Shown: one piece after another, positions 17,265 through 26,162 of the stretch | How positions within the stretch are numbered: position 1 is the first letter of the stretch | Layout of the letters: every line of letters starts with the position of its first letter | Source: Chryseobacterium lathyri | GTDB taxonomy: Bacteria; Bacteroidota; Bacteroidia; Flavobacteriales; Weeksellaceae | Assembly (NCBI RefSeq): GCF_030812195.1 | Contig: NZ_JAUSSF010000002.1 | Coordinates: 372,001-436,000, forward strand | Direction of reading: 5' to 3' | DNA length: 64,000 nt | Translations under genes and position numbers: made by a program | Notes under the pieces: model-generated | What the model was told of the DNA's origin: nothing | Database searches by the model: none | The model's input: the letters and a program-made list of their open reading frames with translations, nothing else

Positions 17265-17861
17265 TTATTTGTTGAATAATTCTTCCACCTTATCCCAGTT
17301 CACAACATCAAAGAATGCTGAAACATAATCAGGTCTTCTGTTTTGGTAGTTTAAATAATAAGCATGCTCCCAAACATCCAACCCAAGAACCGGAGTTCCT
17401 TTCACGTCTGCAACAGGCATTAATGGGTTATCCTGGTTTGGAGTAGAAGAAACAGATACGGATCCGTCTGCATTTTTAATCAGCCAAGCCCACCCTGAAC
17501 CGAATCTTGTTTTAGCGGCATCAGAAAAATCAGTTTTGAATTTTTCAAGACCTCCATAATTTTCAATGGCTGCCTTTACATTTCCTACAGGTTCCTTGCT
17601 TCCGCCCGGAGTTAAAATTTCCCAGAATAAAGAGTGGTTAAAGTGTCCTCCTCCATTATTTCTTACTGTTGGCTTGTCAGTTCCTGTCTGGCAGATCTCT
17701 TCGATCGTTTTTCCAGCCAATTCAGTTCCTTCAATAGCTTTATTTAAATTGTCAATATATGCCTGGTGATGTTTTGTATGGTGGATCTCCATAGTTCTTG
17801 CATCAATAGTAGGCTCCAATGCATCGTATGCATATCCTAATTTAGGTAATTCAAATGACAT
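17265..17861 (-). CDS. sodA: Superoxide dismutase, Mn/Fe type
   Basis: Cytoplasmic dismutation of superoxide to oxygen and hydrogen peroxide; 198 residues, normal length. Metal ligands are His27 (MEIHHTKHH), His76 (HFNHSLFW), Asp162 and His166 (DVWEHAYY). The outer-sphere pair, Gly72 with Gln143 (NQDNP), is that of manganese enzymes; several Bacteroidota enzymes of this kind accept either metal, so the metal in vivo is open. The start at 17861 is favoured over an in-frame ATG at 17888, because that ATG lies inside the -7 box at 17886-17893. It has no signal peptide. Confidence 0.96.
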   Translation of the reverse strand: MSFELPKLGYAYDALEPTIDARTMEIHHTKHHQAYIDNLNKAIEGTELAGKTIEEICQTGTDKPTVRNNGGGHFNHSLFWEILTPGGSKEPVGNVKAAIENYGGLEKFKTDFSDAAKTRFGSGWAWLIKNADGSVSVSSTPNQDNPLMPVADVKGTPVLGLDVWEHAYYLNYQNRRPDYVSAFFDVVNWDKVEELFNK

Positions 17862-17885
17862 AATTTTTATTTTTAATGTTATATC

Positions 17886-17893
17886 CAAATTTA
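17886..17893 (-). promoter_or_regulatory. -7 box TAAATTTG of sod
   Basis: Exact TAnnTTTG on the minus strand, 24 nt before the sod start at 17861. Confidence 0.6.
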
Positions 17894-18079
17894 GCCAATA
17901 TTTAAGCTATTATCAAAAACTGGGGATTACTTTAATAAATCTTTAACATTGATATATTGATTTAGAATGAATTAATTTTCATACGGGAAGAAAGAAACTG
18001 GAAAATAAGTGGTATTGTAGTCCAAAATCATCCCAATCTCTTTATGTAACCTCTCAAACAATCCAACCTCAATAAAAAA

Positions 18080-18105
18080 GCACGGAGATCAGCTGATCTC
18101 CGTGC
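18080..18105 (-). terminator. Terminator of rho
   Basis: Near-perfect palindrome: GCACGGAGATCA / TGATCTCCGTGC around a GC centre, followed on the minus strand by a T run (AAAAAA at 18074-18079 on the plus strand). It lies 22 nt behind the rho stop. Confidence 0.85.
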
Positions 18106-18126
18106 CTTATTAACAATTAAATTAAT

Positions 18127-19983
18127 CTATTTATTCATAGACATCAGGAATTCTTCGTTATTTAAAGTTCCTCTGATGTTTTTATTTACAAATTCCATTG
18201 CTTCTACAGGATTCATTTCAGAAAGATATTTTCTGAAAATCCACATTCTCTGTGAAGTCACTTCATCTAAAAGAAGATCATCTCTACGGGTGCTTGAAGA
18301 TACAAGATCGATTGCAGGATAAATTCTTCTGTTGGCGATTTTTCTGTCCAGCTGAAGTTCCATGTTACCCGTTCCTTTAAATTCTTCAAAGATCACTTCA
18401 TCCATTTTAGAACCGGTATCGATAAGTGCGGTAGCAATAATGGTTAATGAACCTCCTCCTTCAATTTTTCTCGCCGCCCCGAAAAATCTTTTCGGCTTGT
18501 GAAGCGCATTAGCATCCACACCACCCGATAAAACTTTACCTGATGCCGGCGTAACCGTATTATAAGCTCTTGCCAATCTCGTAATTGAATCCAGTAAAAT
18601 CACTACATCATGCCCGCATTCAACCATTCTCTGGGCTTTTGCTAAAACAAGATTTGCCACTTTTACGTGCTTATCTGCTGCTTCATCAAATGTAGAGGCA
18701 ATAACTTCTGCATTTACGCTTCTTTCCATATCGGTAACTTCTTCAGGACGTTCGTCAATCAGAAGGACCATCATGTATACTTCAGGATGATTGGCTGCAA
18801 TAGAGTTAGCAATATCTTTAAGCAACATCGTTTTACCTGTTTTAGGCTGGGCAACAATCATCGCTCTCTGTCCTTTTCCGATAGGTGCAAAAAGATCCAC
18901 AATTCTTGTTGAAAGTGTAGATCCATTTCCAGTAAGGTTGAATTTCTCTTCAGGAAAAAGCGGAGTTAAATATTCAAAGGCAACACGGTCTTTGATGAAC
19001 GCAAGATCACGTCCGTTCACTTCCGTAGGTTTTAATAATGAAAAATATTTTTCACCTTCTTTCGGAAGTCTTACAATTCCTTTAACGGTATCTCCGGTTT
19101 TTAAACCAAAATTTCTGATCTGCGCTGTAGACACATACACGTCATCAGGAGAAGAAATATAGCTGAAATCAGATGAACGAAGGAATCCGTAGTTATCCGG
19201 AAGGATTTCCAAAACCCCTTCAATGCTTACCATCCCATCAAAACTGAATTCTTTTCTCTGTTCAGAATGATGTTCCTCATTTCTGTCAGCATGTTGTCTT
19301 TGCTGATTTTGATTTGGATTCTGATTCTGGTGTTGATTTGGATTTTGATTTTGACCCTGATTTTGGCTTTGGTGTTGATTAGGGTTCTTATTTTGGTTTC
19401 CGCTGTTTTGCGGATTGTTGTGCCCTTTTTGCTGGGATCTGGCCTGAGGTTGGGAAGTAGCAGGCTTTTCTTCGGATGGAGCAGATTCCTGAGGTTCTGC
19501 ATTTTTAGGCGTTTCTGCTCTTTCTTGGGAAGCTTCTGTATTGCTTGTGTTGGCAGTCACTCTTTTTCTTTTTTTTCTAGCCTGTGCCGAATTATTTTCT
19601 TCGGGAGCAGAAACTGTTTCAGCTTTAGGCTCTTCCTGCTTTATTTCTTCAGCAGCCGGCACCTTTTCTTCTACTTTCTCTCCAGCTTTAGGGCTTTCTT
19701 CAGTGGGTGCTTCTGCTTTGGGTTTGGCAGGTTGTCTTTTAGGCGCTGCTTTTTTTACAGGTGCCTTTGCAGGTTTATCTGCCGGTTTTTCTTCAGTATC
19801 CATACTGGTTTCTGTGGCGTTGAAATAATCTTTTGCAACTTTAGGGTTAGAAGCCTGAAAGTCAAGAACGGCAAAGATCTTATCATTATCATTGCTGTTT
19901 CTAGCAACTTTAACGCCTAAATCTTTTAAGATTTTAGTCAGTTCCGTTACGGATTTTGACCTTAACGTTTCTATGTTAAACAT
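18127..19983 (-). CDS. rho: Transcription termination factor Rho with long disordered insert
   Basis: Hexameric RNA helicase that ends transcription; 618 residues against about 420 in Escherichia coli. Residues 1-55 are a SAP-like N-terminal domain. Residues 60-245 are an insert without fold: Lys/Glu/Pro/Ala-rich up to about 180, a KKRKR patch at 137-141, then a stretch at 184-230 built almost only of Asn and Gln with few His and Pro. The RNA-binding cold-shock-like domain starts about 250 ([14 protein letters not shown]). The ATPase follows, with Walker A QPKTGKT at 379-385, a [11 protein letters not shown] strand and [11 protein letters not shown]. Bacteroides Rho has a comparable disordered insert reported to drive phase separation; that this one does so is inference. 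Confidence 0.97.
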   Translation of the reverse strand: MFNIETLRSKSVTELTKILKDLGVKVARNSNDNDKIFAVLDFQASNPKVAKDYFNATETSMDTEEKPADKPAKAPVKKAAPKRQPAKPKAEAPTEESPKAGEKVEEKVPAAEEIKQEEPKAETVSAPEENNSAQARKKRKRVTANTSNTEASQERAETPKNAEPQESAPSEEKPATSQPQARSQQKGHNNPQNSGNQNKNPNQHQSQNQGQNQNPNQHQNQNPNQNQQRQHADRNEEHHSEQRKEFSFDGMVSIEGVLEILPDNYGFLRSSDFSYISSPDDVYVSTAQIRNFGLKTGDTVKGIVRLPKEGEKYFSLLKPTEVNGRDLAFIKDRVAFEYLTPLFPEEKFNLTGNGSTLSTRIVDLFAPIGKGQRAMIVAQPKTGKTMLLKDIANSIAANHPEVYMMVLLIDERPEEVTDMERSVNAEVIASTFDEAADKHVKVANLVLAKAQRMVECGHDVVILLDSITRLARAYNTVTPASGKVLSGGVDANALHKPKRFFGAARKIEGGGSLTIIATALIDTGSKMDEVIFEEFKGTGNMELQLDRKIANRRIYPAIDLVSSSTRRDDLLLDEVTSQRMWIFRKYLSEMNPVEAMEFVNKNIRGTLNNEEFLMSMNK

Positions 19984-20063
19984 ACTTAATGTAAAAATGT
20001 AATTAATTGTGAGTAAGAAAAGTAAGTCCGGTGACTTTTGTTTTCAAGTACATATGTATAATG

Positions 20064-20093
20064 CAAATCTACACTTATTTTTGAATTGTGCAA
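20064..20093 (-). promoter_or_regulatory. Promoter of rho (TTG-N19-TAGATTTG)
   Basis: On the minus strand, TTG at 20093-20091 and TAGATTTG at 20071-20064 with 19 nt between, a full match to the Bacteroidota consensus. The implied leader is about 75 nt, room for autoregulation of rho by premature termination. Confidence 0.75.
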
Positions 20094-20110
20094 AATTTAT
20101 GTTATTTTTG
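20081..20110 (+). promoter_or_regulatory. Promoter of DUF4293 gene (TTG-N19-TATTTTTG)
   Basis: TTG at 20081-20083, TATTTTTG at 20103-20110, 19 nt between. It overlaps the rho promoter on the other strand by 13 nt. Confidence 0.75.
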
Positions 20111-20128
20111 CCAGGTATTTAATAATCA

Positions 20129-20518
20129 ATGTTACAGAGAATACAGACTATATGGACTCTTTTGGCTGTTTTGGCCGCAGTTTTCCTTTTCATTACGGGG
20201 CAGGATGTTGACGTTTTTGGCAACATTCCGGTGATTGACATAAGCTGTATTGCCCTTGTTTTGGCAGGAGCATTGAGTATTTTCAGTTTTAAAAACAGGA
20301 AAAGACAAATTTTGCTGAATACATTCAGCATCATTATAAACGTTTTGTTGATTGGTGTATTGGCGTACTGGTTACTAAACTTATCCGGAGGAATTCAGAT
20401 TCCTGAGAAGGGTATTGAGCCGGTTTTCCCATTGATCGCGATAATATGTCTGCTTATTGCAAATGTATTTATCCGCAGAGATGAGAGGCTCGTAAAATCT
20501 GTAGACCGACTTCGATAG
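20129..20518 (+). CDS. DUF4293 family membrane protein
   Basis: A 129-residue inner-membrane protein with four hydrophobic segments (about 5-23, 34-52, 60-82 and 95-115) and a basic end (RRDERLVKSVDRLR). The opening MLQRIQTIWTLLA is the hallmark of the DUF4293 family of Bacteroidota, which regularly lies next to and divergent from rho. No biochemical function is known. It shares an overlapping divergent promoter with rho, so the two genes may compete for or coordinate transcription. A terminator with a GAAA loop follows. Confidence 0.85.
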   Translation: MLQRIQTIWTLLAVLAAVFLFITGQDVDVFGNIPVIDISCIALVLAGALSIFSFKNRKRQILLNTFSIIINVLLIGVLAYWLLNLSGGIQIPEKGIEPVFPLIAIICLLIANVFIRRDERLVKSVDRLR

Positions 20519-20543
20519 CCTTACAACGATTTTTTGAGTGAGA

Positions 20544-20569
20544 ACAGTTCCGAAAGGAGCTGTTTTTTT
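20544..20569 (+). terminator. Terminator after the DUF4293 gene
   Basis: Stem ACAGTTCC / GGAGCTGT (one wobble) closed by a GAAA tetraloop, then TTTTTT. The remaining spacer up to 20798 holds no further feature that I can support. Confidence 0.85.
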
Positions 20570-20798
20570 GTGTTATAATCTGAGCAATGCATTTTTTTGC
20601 TCCATCAATTTTAAACTACTAAGGTTAATAAGCTTTAAAGGTTATTCAGGTACAAATATTCTGAAAAATTAAATGATTTTCTTAATTTCGCTTAACATCA
20701 TAAAGTTTCTTAATCGTTCAGATGCATATTAATTTATACCATTTCATGCAACATTTCCGTTAAGACTACGACTGATCTTATTAAATTGTATCAAAAAA

Positions 20799-21719
20799 AT
20801 GAAAAAACTAACCTACCTTGCCCTGTCCTTATTCTCAGTATTTACTTTGGCTCAGGAAGTTTCAAAAGAAAAAGTAACCACAATACTTGCGACCTTGGCA
20901 TCAGATGAAATGAAAGGCCGTGAGATTGGAACGCCGGAAAATGATAAGGCTGCAGAATATATTGCAAAACTTTTTAAAGAGAACAATCTTGAATACTGTA
21001 CCGGAAATTCTTACCTGATCCCCTTCGACTATGAAGGAAAAAAGGCCTATAATGTATGTGGCATCAAAAAAGGAAAAACAGATAAATACTTGGGATTCTC
21101 CGGCCACTTCGATCACATAGGGACAAGTGACAAAACCGGTGACAATATTTATAACGGTGCAGACGATGATGCAAGCGGAATTACAACTTTAGCCGGTATC
21201 GCCGATTATTTCAAGAATAAAAACCCTGAATTCTCAATGGTTTTCATGGCCTTCAATGGTGAGGAAAAAGGTATGCTGGGCTCAAGAGCTATTTCCACAG
21301 ATGCCGGTTTGGATAAGGTATATAATAATATGACGGCACTTTTCAATTTTGAAATGGTGGCTACAGAATCCCAGTTCGGAAAGAATGCTCTTTTTATGAC
21401 AGGCGATGAGTTTTCTGATTTTGATGAACTTTTTAATAAGTACGCCGCAAACGGATTAAAAATCAATTCAGATCCCTATGCTGCACAAAAATTATTCTAC
21501 AGATCAGACAATGTGAGTTTTGTAAAGAAAAAGATCATTGCCCACTCATTTTCTACCGTGGATATGACCAAAGCGTCCCACTACCATAATGAAAGTGATG
21601 ATGTAAACGTTGTAGATTTTGATAATTTAACAACCATCATCAATAACGTTGGAAAAACTTTGGAAAAACTGACACCACAGAATTTTGCCCCGAAATATAA
21701 CGACAAGGTAAAATTTTAA
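20799..21719 (+). CDS. M28 family zinc aminopeptidase, exported
   Basis: A 306-residue di-zinc metallopeptidase with an N-terminal signal peptide (cleavage about residue 18, TLAQ). Family M28 residues in order are: His103 in GHFDHIG, Asp122 in NGADDDASG as bridging ligand, the catalytic Glu pair Glu155/Glu156 in FNGEEKG, a metal-ligand acid in FEMV (about 185) and the last His in the HYHNESDD segment (261-263). These enzymes remove N-terminal amino acids from peptides or act as glutaminyl cyclase-like hydrolases; the sequence favours peptidase. There is no protease-associated domain and no T9SS tail, so it is probably periplasmic. It stands alone. Confidence 0.92.
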   Translation: MKKLTYLALSLFSVFTLAQEVSKEKVTTILATLASDEMKGREIGTPENDKAAEYIAKLFKENNLEYCTGNSYLIPFDYEGKKAYNVCGIKKGKTDKYLGFSGHFDHIGTSDKTGDNIYNGADDDASGITTLAGIADYFKNKNPEFSMVFMAFNGEEKGMLGSRAISTDAGLDKVYNNMTALFNFEMVATESQFGKNALFMTGDEFSDFDELFNKYAANGLKINSDPYAAQKLFYRSDNVSFVKKKIIAHSFSTVDMTKASHYHNESDDVNVVDFDNLTTIINNVGKTLEKLTPQNFAPKYNDKVKF

Positions 21720-21738
21720 ATAATAAATAACAAAAACA

Positions 21739-21762
21739 AAACCGCCGGACTGGCGGTTTTTT
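21739..21762 (+). terminator. Terminator after the M28 peptidase
   Basis: Stem AAACCGCC / GGCGGTTT with a 5-nt loop and a T tail. Confidence 0.88.
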
Positions 21763-21883
21763 CATGCCCCGAACCCTTCTGATCCCTAAAAATTAAACAC
21801 CCGTTTGTAACAAAACATATCTAATTGAAACATATTAATTAAAGTAAAACAGGATTAAGAACGTCTTTTCCTTTAATTTTACG

Positions 21884-21891
21884 TAATTTTG
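21884..21891 (+). promoter_or_regulatory. -7 box TAATTTTG of the ABC exporter gene
   Basis: 18 nt before the start codon at 21910. No TTG at the expected distance. Confidence 0.55.
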
Positions 21892-21909
21892 CTATCCAAT
21901 TTTTCTTGA

Positions 21910-23742
21910 ATGAAACCATTACAAAGAATACTTTATTTCGCGAAACCGCATCAAAAATACCTTTTTGGAAGTATGTTTTTCAATATACTGTACTCCTTAC
22001 TCAATATCTTATCTGTAGGAACTATGCTTCCTATTTTGGGACTGATGTTCGGTACGATTGAAAGACAGGGAAAAGAACCGGTATGGAGTGGGGCCTTCGG
22101 CGATTATTTCAATTATATAAAGGATACAGCTTATTATTTTGTACAGACACAGATTGATCAACATGGTGCTGTTTACGTACTTGCTGTTCTGTGTGCAATT
22201 ACAGGAGTTTCATTTTTACTGAGGAATATTTTCAGGTATATAGGTGCTTTCCTTTTGGTGAATTACCGTGTGGGTATTACCAAAGATCTTCGTACTGCGA
22301 TGTACAATAAATTTCTGCAGCTTCCGGTTTCTTTCTTTACAGAACAGAGAAAGGGGGACATGATGTCCAGGATTTCCAATGATATCGGGGGTGTAGAAGG
22401 TGGAATTATGGGGGTATTAGTGGATATCATCAATGCGCCGTTTATGATCATCTCCTCATTGATCGCATTATTTTTACTGTCTCCTCAGCTGACCCTGTTT
22501 TCACTGGTTGTTTTCCCGGTTATGGGATTGCTGATCTCATGGACCGGAAAAAGCTTAAAAAAACAGGCTCATTATGCCCAGGCTGAGCTAGGAAACCTAT
22601 TTTCACTGGTAGACGAAACTTTAAAATCGTCTAAAGTGATCAAGATCTTCAATGCGGATAAGATCCTTAAGAACAGATTCAACGAAACAACAACCAACTG
22701 GCAGAAATTTGCCATAGATATGAGCCGAAGAAGAGAACTGGCTTCTCCTATGAGTGAATTTCTTGGTTCTATTACCATTCTTATCATTACCTGGTATGCC
22801 GGAACTCAAATTTTAGAAGAGCAGACTATGAAACCACAGGCTTTCCTGGTCTTCATCGGAATGTTCTTCCAGATTTTGGATCCTGCCAAAAAACTTTCCA
22901 GTGCAATTTCTTCCATCCAGGGAGGAATGGCAAGTTTGGAAAGAGTAGCTGAAGTTCTTGATTATGATTTAAAGGTAGAGGAAATTGCAGAGCCTGTTTC
23001 AATCTCTACTCTTAACAATCAAATTGAATTCAAAAACATTGGATTCTATTATGATAAAGACAATGTTATCCTTAAAAATTTCTCACTGATCATTCCGAAA
23101 GGAAAAACCATAGCCCTTGTAGGACAGAGCGGAAGCGGAAAAACAACGATCGCCAACCTTCTGGCCAGATTCTATGATGTGAATGAGGGTGAAATTTTAA
23201 TTGACGGAACTGACATTAAACATTTAAAATTAAAAGAATACCGTCAGCTTCTGGGAATGGTAACTCAGGAGTCTGTATTGTTCAATGATTCGGTTTATAA
23301 TAATATCCTAATGGGTAAACCTGATGCCACCAAAGAAGAGGTAGTAGAGGCTGCAAAAATTGCCAATGCTGATGCCTTCATTTCGAATCTTCCTGATGGG
23401 TATGATGCCAATATCGGGGATGACGGGAATAAACTTTCCGGTGGCCAGAAACAGAGGGTGTCTATTGCCAGAGCCGTATTGAAAAATCCGCCGGTGATGA
23501 TCCTGGACGAAGCTACTTCTGCCCTGGATACAGAATCGGAAAGATTTGTTCAGGATGCTTTGGATAAAATGATGGAAAACAGAACATCCCTGGTTATTGC
23601 CCACAGACTTTCAACAATTCAAAAAGCAGACTGGATCGTAGTGATGGAGAAAGGAATTGTAGTGGAACAGGGAACACATCACGATCTTATTGCTAAAAAA
23701 GGAATGTACCACAAGCTGGTGGAGCTTCAAAATTTTGACTAA
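21910..23742 (+). CDS. ABC exporter with fused membrane and ATPase domains (MsbA-like)
   Basis: A 610-residue half-transporter that dimerises in the inner membrane. The six-helix membrane domain covers about residues 15-330. The nucleotide-binding domain holds Walker A GQSGSGKT (405-412), the ABC signature LSGGQKQR (from 509), Walker B VMILDEATSALD (about 530) and the switch His in IAHRLS. Length, layout and single-chain form match the MsbA/lipid A flippase group. Drug exporters look alike, so the substrate is not fixed by sequence. It is followed after 26 nt by a small DUF1801 gene on the same strand. Confidence 0.9.
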   Translation: MKPLQRILYFAKPHQKYLFGSMFFNILYSLLNILSVGTMLPILGLMFGTIERQGKEPVWSGAFGDYFNYIKDTAYYFVQTQIDQHGAVYVLAVLCAITGVSFLLRNIFRYIGAFLLVNYRVGITKDLRTAMYNKFLQLPVSFFTEQRKGDMMSRISNDIGGVEGGIMGVLVDIINAPFMIISSLIALFLLSPQLTLFSLVVFPVMGLLISWTGKSLKKQAHYAQAELGNLFSLVDETLKSSKVIKIFNADKILKNRFNETTTNWQKFAIDMSRRRELASPMSEFLGSITILIITWYAGTQILEEQTMKPQAFLVFIGMFFQILDPAKKLSSAISSIQGGMASLERVAEVLDYDLKVEEIAEPVSISTLNNQIEFKNIGFYYDKDNVILKNFSLIIPKGKTIALVGQSGSGKTTIANLLARFYDVNEGEILIDGTDIKHLKLKEYRQLLGMVTQESVLFNDSVYNNILMGKPDATKEEVVEAAKIANADAFISNLPDGYDANIGDDGNKLSGGQKQRVSIARAVLKNPPVMILDEATSALDTESERFVQDALDKMMENRTSLVIAHRLSTIQKADWIVVMEKGIVVEQGTHHDLIAKKGMYHKLVELQNFD

Positions 23743-23768
23743 GCGTTTATTGAATTAAATTCACTTAA

Positions 23769-24113
23769 ATGAATCCTATACAAGAGTATTTCTACAGAAT
23801 TAAAGAACCTGAAAGAAGTACTCTTTTGTTTTTACGCAAAAAGATCCTGGAATCCGACCCGGAAAATATAACAGAAACATTAAGTTTCGGGCTTCCATTC
23901 TTTAAATACAAAAAGAAAATGCTGTGTTATCTTTATTACAGCAAAAAGTATAAGCAGCATTATGTAAGTTTCTATCACGGGGACAGACTAGATCATCCCT
24001 TGCTGATTCAGGATGGCAGAAAGAAGTTTAAAATCCTTTTGATTGACATGGAAGAAGATTTACCTGTTTCTTTTATTATGAATGTCATTGATGATATAAA
24101 ACAGTACCTGTGA
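23769..24113 (+). CDS. DUF1801 family protein
   Basis: A 114-residue cytoplasmic protein of the YdhG/YdeI-like DUF1801 fold: an opening alpha-helical part (NPIQEYFYRIKEPERSTLLFLRK), the LSFGLPFFKYKKKMLCYLYY core strand and a C-terminal helix. It is shorter than many relatives but complete in its core. Function unknown; related proteins have been proposed as iron or intracellular-transport accessories without firm proof. It is 26 nt behind the exporter and may share its transcript. It is the last gene before the direct-repeat cassette. Confidence 0.8.
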   Translation: MNPIQEYFYRIKEPERSTLLFLRKKILESDPENITETLSFGLPFFKYKKKMLCYLYYSKKYKQHYVSFYHGDRLDHPLLIQDGRKKFKILLIDMEEDLPVSFIMNVIDDIKQYL

Positions 24114-24228
24114 CCAGCCAATACAGAAACTAAGCTCAACAAAATACAGCTGAAAATTCTTTTGATTTAACGAAATGCAAAGTTATTTAAATCAATCTGG
24201 TATAATCAAAATAGGATTACATAACATC

Positions 24229-24249
24229 ACGCATGAGTAGAAAAACTCA
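24229..24249 (+). repeat. 21-nt direct repeat, left copy
   Basis: The copy starts ACGCATGAGTAG and ends AAAACTCA; it agrees with the copy at 26163-26183 at 20 of 21 positions in the same orientation. It contains the imperfect palindrome TGAGT-N6-ACTCA. It lies 12 nt behind the stop of the LuxR-type gene, flanked by a further inverted pair CTGGTAT (24197-24203) and ATACCAG (24252-24258). Confidence 0.75.
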
Positions 24250-24260
24250 GGATACCAGGC

Positions 24261-25241
24261 TTATATTTTAAGTATAAAGTTGTTGATGTTAATATCAGAG
24301 GGGATATCCAATTTTTTTCGGATCCGATATTTTCTGCTTTCAATCGCTCTCACACTGCTATTGGTACATGAAGCAATTTTTTTAGTGTCAAAATTCAGTC
24401 TCATTAATGCACAGATATGGATTTCGGAACTAATAAGACCTGAGTTGATATTTAAAAGGCTAGGCAGAAAATCCGGAAAATAAATCTGAAATTTTTCAAT
24501 AAAGAGAGGTGAATCTACTTCTGCCAGCTCTAAAATTTCGGCAATATTGTCTTCAGTAAGATTATTGTTAATGATCTGCTGTTTCATCAATTCATTATTG
24601 ACCTTAAGCAGGTCTTCGATGGTTGAATCTTTAATCTCCGTTTCCTTCATTAAACCGTTAATGAGTTTATCTTTCTGGTATATAAAGAACGCATCTATGA
24701 GAAATTTCGTAAAGCAAAAAATGATATTAAGCAATCGTATTATCTTAAAGTCTGCCTCCTTTATATATTTGCTTCTTGGTAAAAAATTCAATTCAAAATA
24801 TAAACAGCCGACAAAGTTTAGAGCAATAATGATTACAATAAACAATATAAGATAATAATCTTCTTTGTAATTGAAATAAAAAGGCAATGCAAATAAAAGC
24901 GAAAAATAGAAATATTCAACACCTGCATTCCTAGAAGTATATATATAGAAAAAACTTATTATGAATGTAAGAGCTATAAAAACAATTATTATTGTTGCTT
25001 CTAAAACTCTTCTGAATTTACTGATTTTTCCTATAAAAAATATTAAAAATAACCAGAAAAAAGTAATACAGATAAGAAATGTAGATCTCCAGCCATCTCC
25101 AAATAAAAATACCGAATAAAATAAAAACAGTAAAAAAAGAAATAAAAGATAACGATTGATCAGCTTTACATAGTTATGGTCTAAATAATTATCATATACT
25201 TCATTTTCACTGTTAATTAGTTTAGAAATCTTGCTTATCAT
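24261..25241 (-). CDS. Membrane-anchored LuxR-type transcriptional regulator
   Basis: A 326-residue protein with a membrane part of about six hydrophobic segments (roughly residues 28-190), a short coiled-coil-like stretch (about 195-225) and a C-terminal GerE/LuxR helix-turn-helix (about 270-326), where ICALMRLNFDTKKIA and SSVRAIESRKYRIRKKL are the scanning and recognition helices. There is no receiver domain with a phospho-acceptor Asp, so it is not a classical response regulator; it more likely responds to a membrane signal. The gene is richer in A and T than its flanks and shares its strand with two small HTH genes. It is the left gene of a cassette bounded by 21-nt direct repeats. Confidence 0.82.
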   Translation of the reverse strand: MISKISKLINSENEVYDNYLDHNYVKLINRYLLFLFLLFLFYSVFLFGDGWRSTFLICITFFWLFLIFFIGKISKFRRVLEATIIIVFIALTFIISFFYIYTSRNAGVEYFYFSLLFALPFYFNYKEDYYLILFIVIIIALNFVGCLYFELNFLPRSKYIKEADFKIIRLLNIIFCFTKFLIDAFFIYQKDKLINGLMKETEIKDSTIEDLLKVNNELMKQQIINNNLTEDNIAEILELAEVDSPLFIEKFQIYFPDFLPSLLNINSGLISSEIHICALMRLNFDTKKIASCTNSSVRAIESRKYRIRKKLDIPSDININNFILKI

Positions 25242-25317
25242 ATTCCAAAACGTTTAAAATGTGACTGTATTACAAAATACATAGTAAAGATAATTTTCCA
25301 ACAGATTGATTACAAAC

Positions 25318-25647
25318 TTATATTTTAAAAATACGCTTCCACTTGGAAAGAGTATTCCGGCTCATTCGGAAATAGTTCGCCGTTTGCGTGTTATTAAGTT
25401 TGTTTTTTTTCTGATATTCAAGGATATTGAGAATTGACCTTTCGTCATAGGAGCGAAGTTTTTGGTTTTTACTTTCCATTAAAAGCTCTTGCTCACCAAA
25501 AATCATTCTGTTTAATGCTATAATATCTATAACAGTATTAATCGTTTCAATTTTTTGCATGATCTTGGAATTATCCAATTTATCAGGGAATTTCTCCTCA
25601 ATAATATCAATATATATTTTTTTATAATCCGGTCCCGTATCTTTCAT
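25318..25647 (-). CDS. Small HTH protein, transposase-OrfA-like (gene B of pair)
   Basis: A 109-residue basic protein whose only recognisable part is a C-terminal helix-turn-helix (about 75-109, NNTQTANYFRMSRNTLSKWKR) of the kind found in IS3-family OrfA and related DNA-binding proteins. The N-terminal half (KKIYIDIIEEKFPDKL) is helical and without a known motif. Its start codon overlaps the stop of the upstream HTH gene as ATGA, so translation is coupled. There is no DDE catalytic domain, so it is not a transposase by itself. I recall similar pairs in Chryseobacterium genomes, often multicopy and labelled transposase; this memory cannot be checked here. Confidence 0.72.
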   Translation of the reverse strand: MKDTGPDYKKIYIDIIEEKFPDKLDNSKIMQKIETINTVIDIIALNRMIFGEQELLMESKNQKLRSYDERSILNILEYQKKNKLNNTQTANYFRMSRNTLSKWKRIFKI

Positions 25648-26057
25648 GCTTTTTTAATCCACTTGGAAAGAGTGGTTTTAGGTATTTTGTATTTCAGGAC
25701 CACCTCATTCATTGTCATCTTTTTGCTGACAATCTTTTCTATTATAAAACTCTTCACTTCCTCAGTATATATGTTTTTTCTAAAAGCCGGCAAGTTATCT
25801 TTTGGCCTAGAAATATCATACCTCTTACTGGGAGGCGCATAAAGAATCAAATGCCCGCTATACACTCTAAAAAAATCATACTCCAGTAACTTGCTCCATC
25901 TTAACAATAAAAAGGTATCAATACTGCTTTCCCGATACATACTTTCAATCTCGACCTCACTGCATTTCATAAACTTCTCAATTCTGCCAACAGGCATCTC
26001 AACTTCACCAACCCGTTTATGTATAAGCTTTCCAATATGTATACTTTTTAAATTCAT
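25644..26057 (-). CDS. Small protein with C-terminal HTH (gene A of pair)
   Basis: A 137-residue protein with two parts. Residues 1-75 (HIGKLIHKRVGEVEMPVGRI, then MKCSEVEIESMY and LLLRWSKLLEYDFFRVY) resemble a Cro/XRE-type helical domain plus a conserved strand LILYAPP. After a linker, residues 95-137 form a second helix-turn-helix ending in KIPKTTLSKWIKKA, the same TLSKW element as in the next gene. This suggests that the two proteins bind related sites or form a complex. No catalytic motif is present. It heads the minus-strand pair, with a -7 box about 55 nt upstream and the right direct repeat beyond it. Function unknown. Confidence 0.72.
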   Translation of the reverse strand: MNLKSIHIGKLIHKRVGEVEMPVGRIEKFMKCSEVEIESMYRESSIDTFLLLRWSKLLEYDFFRVYSGHLILYAPPSKRYDISRPKDNLPAFRKNIYTEEVKSFIIEKIVSKKMTMNEVVLKYKIPKTTLSKWIKKA

Positions 26058-26111
26058 CCTTCATTGGTTTTTATTATTGATTGAAAATATTAACTATTGC
26101 TGTCGCGGATA

Positions 26112-26119
26112 CAAAATTA
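26112..26119 (-). promoter_or_regulatory. -7 box TAATTTTG of the HTH pair
   Basis: Minus-strand TAnnTTTG, 54 nt before the start at 26057. A CTACTCA/TGAGTAG inverted pair (26151-26157, 26168-26174) lies 32 nt upstream and overlaps the direct repeat, which could be an operator. Confidence 0.5.
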
Positions 26120-26162
26120 TCTACAACCCACTTAGTCCCCTCATAATAACCTACTCAATATT

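Noticed and set aside
19267-19920. 217-codon open frame on the plus strand opposite rho
   Set aside because: It mirrors the low-complexity Lys/Glu and Asn/Gln region of rho; the translation is a run of Leu, Ile, Phe and Cys without domain, start signal or conservation marks.
25318-26057. Intact insertion sequence
   Set aside because: HTH genes look OrfA-like, but there is no catalytic transposase ORF and no terminal inverted repeats were found; only direct repeats further out.
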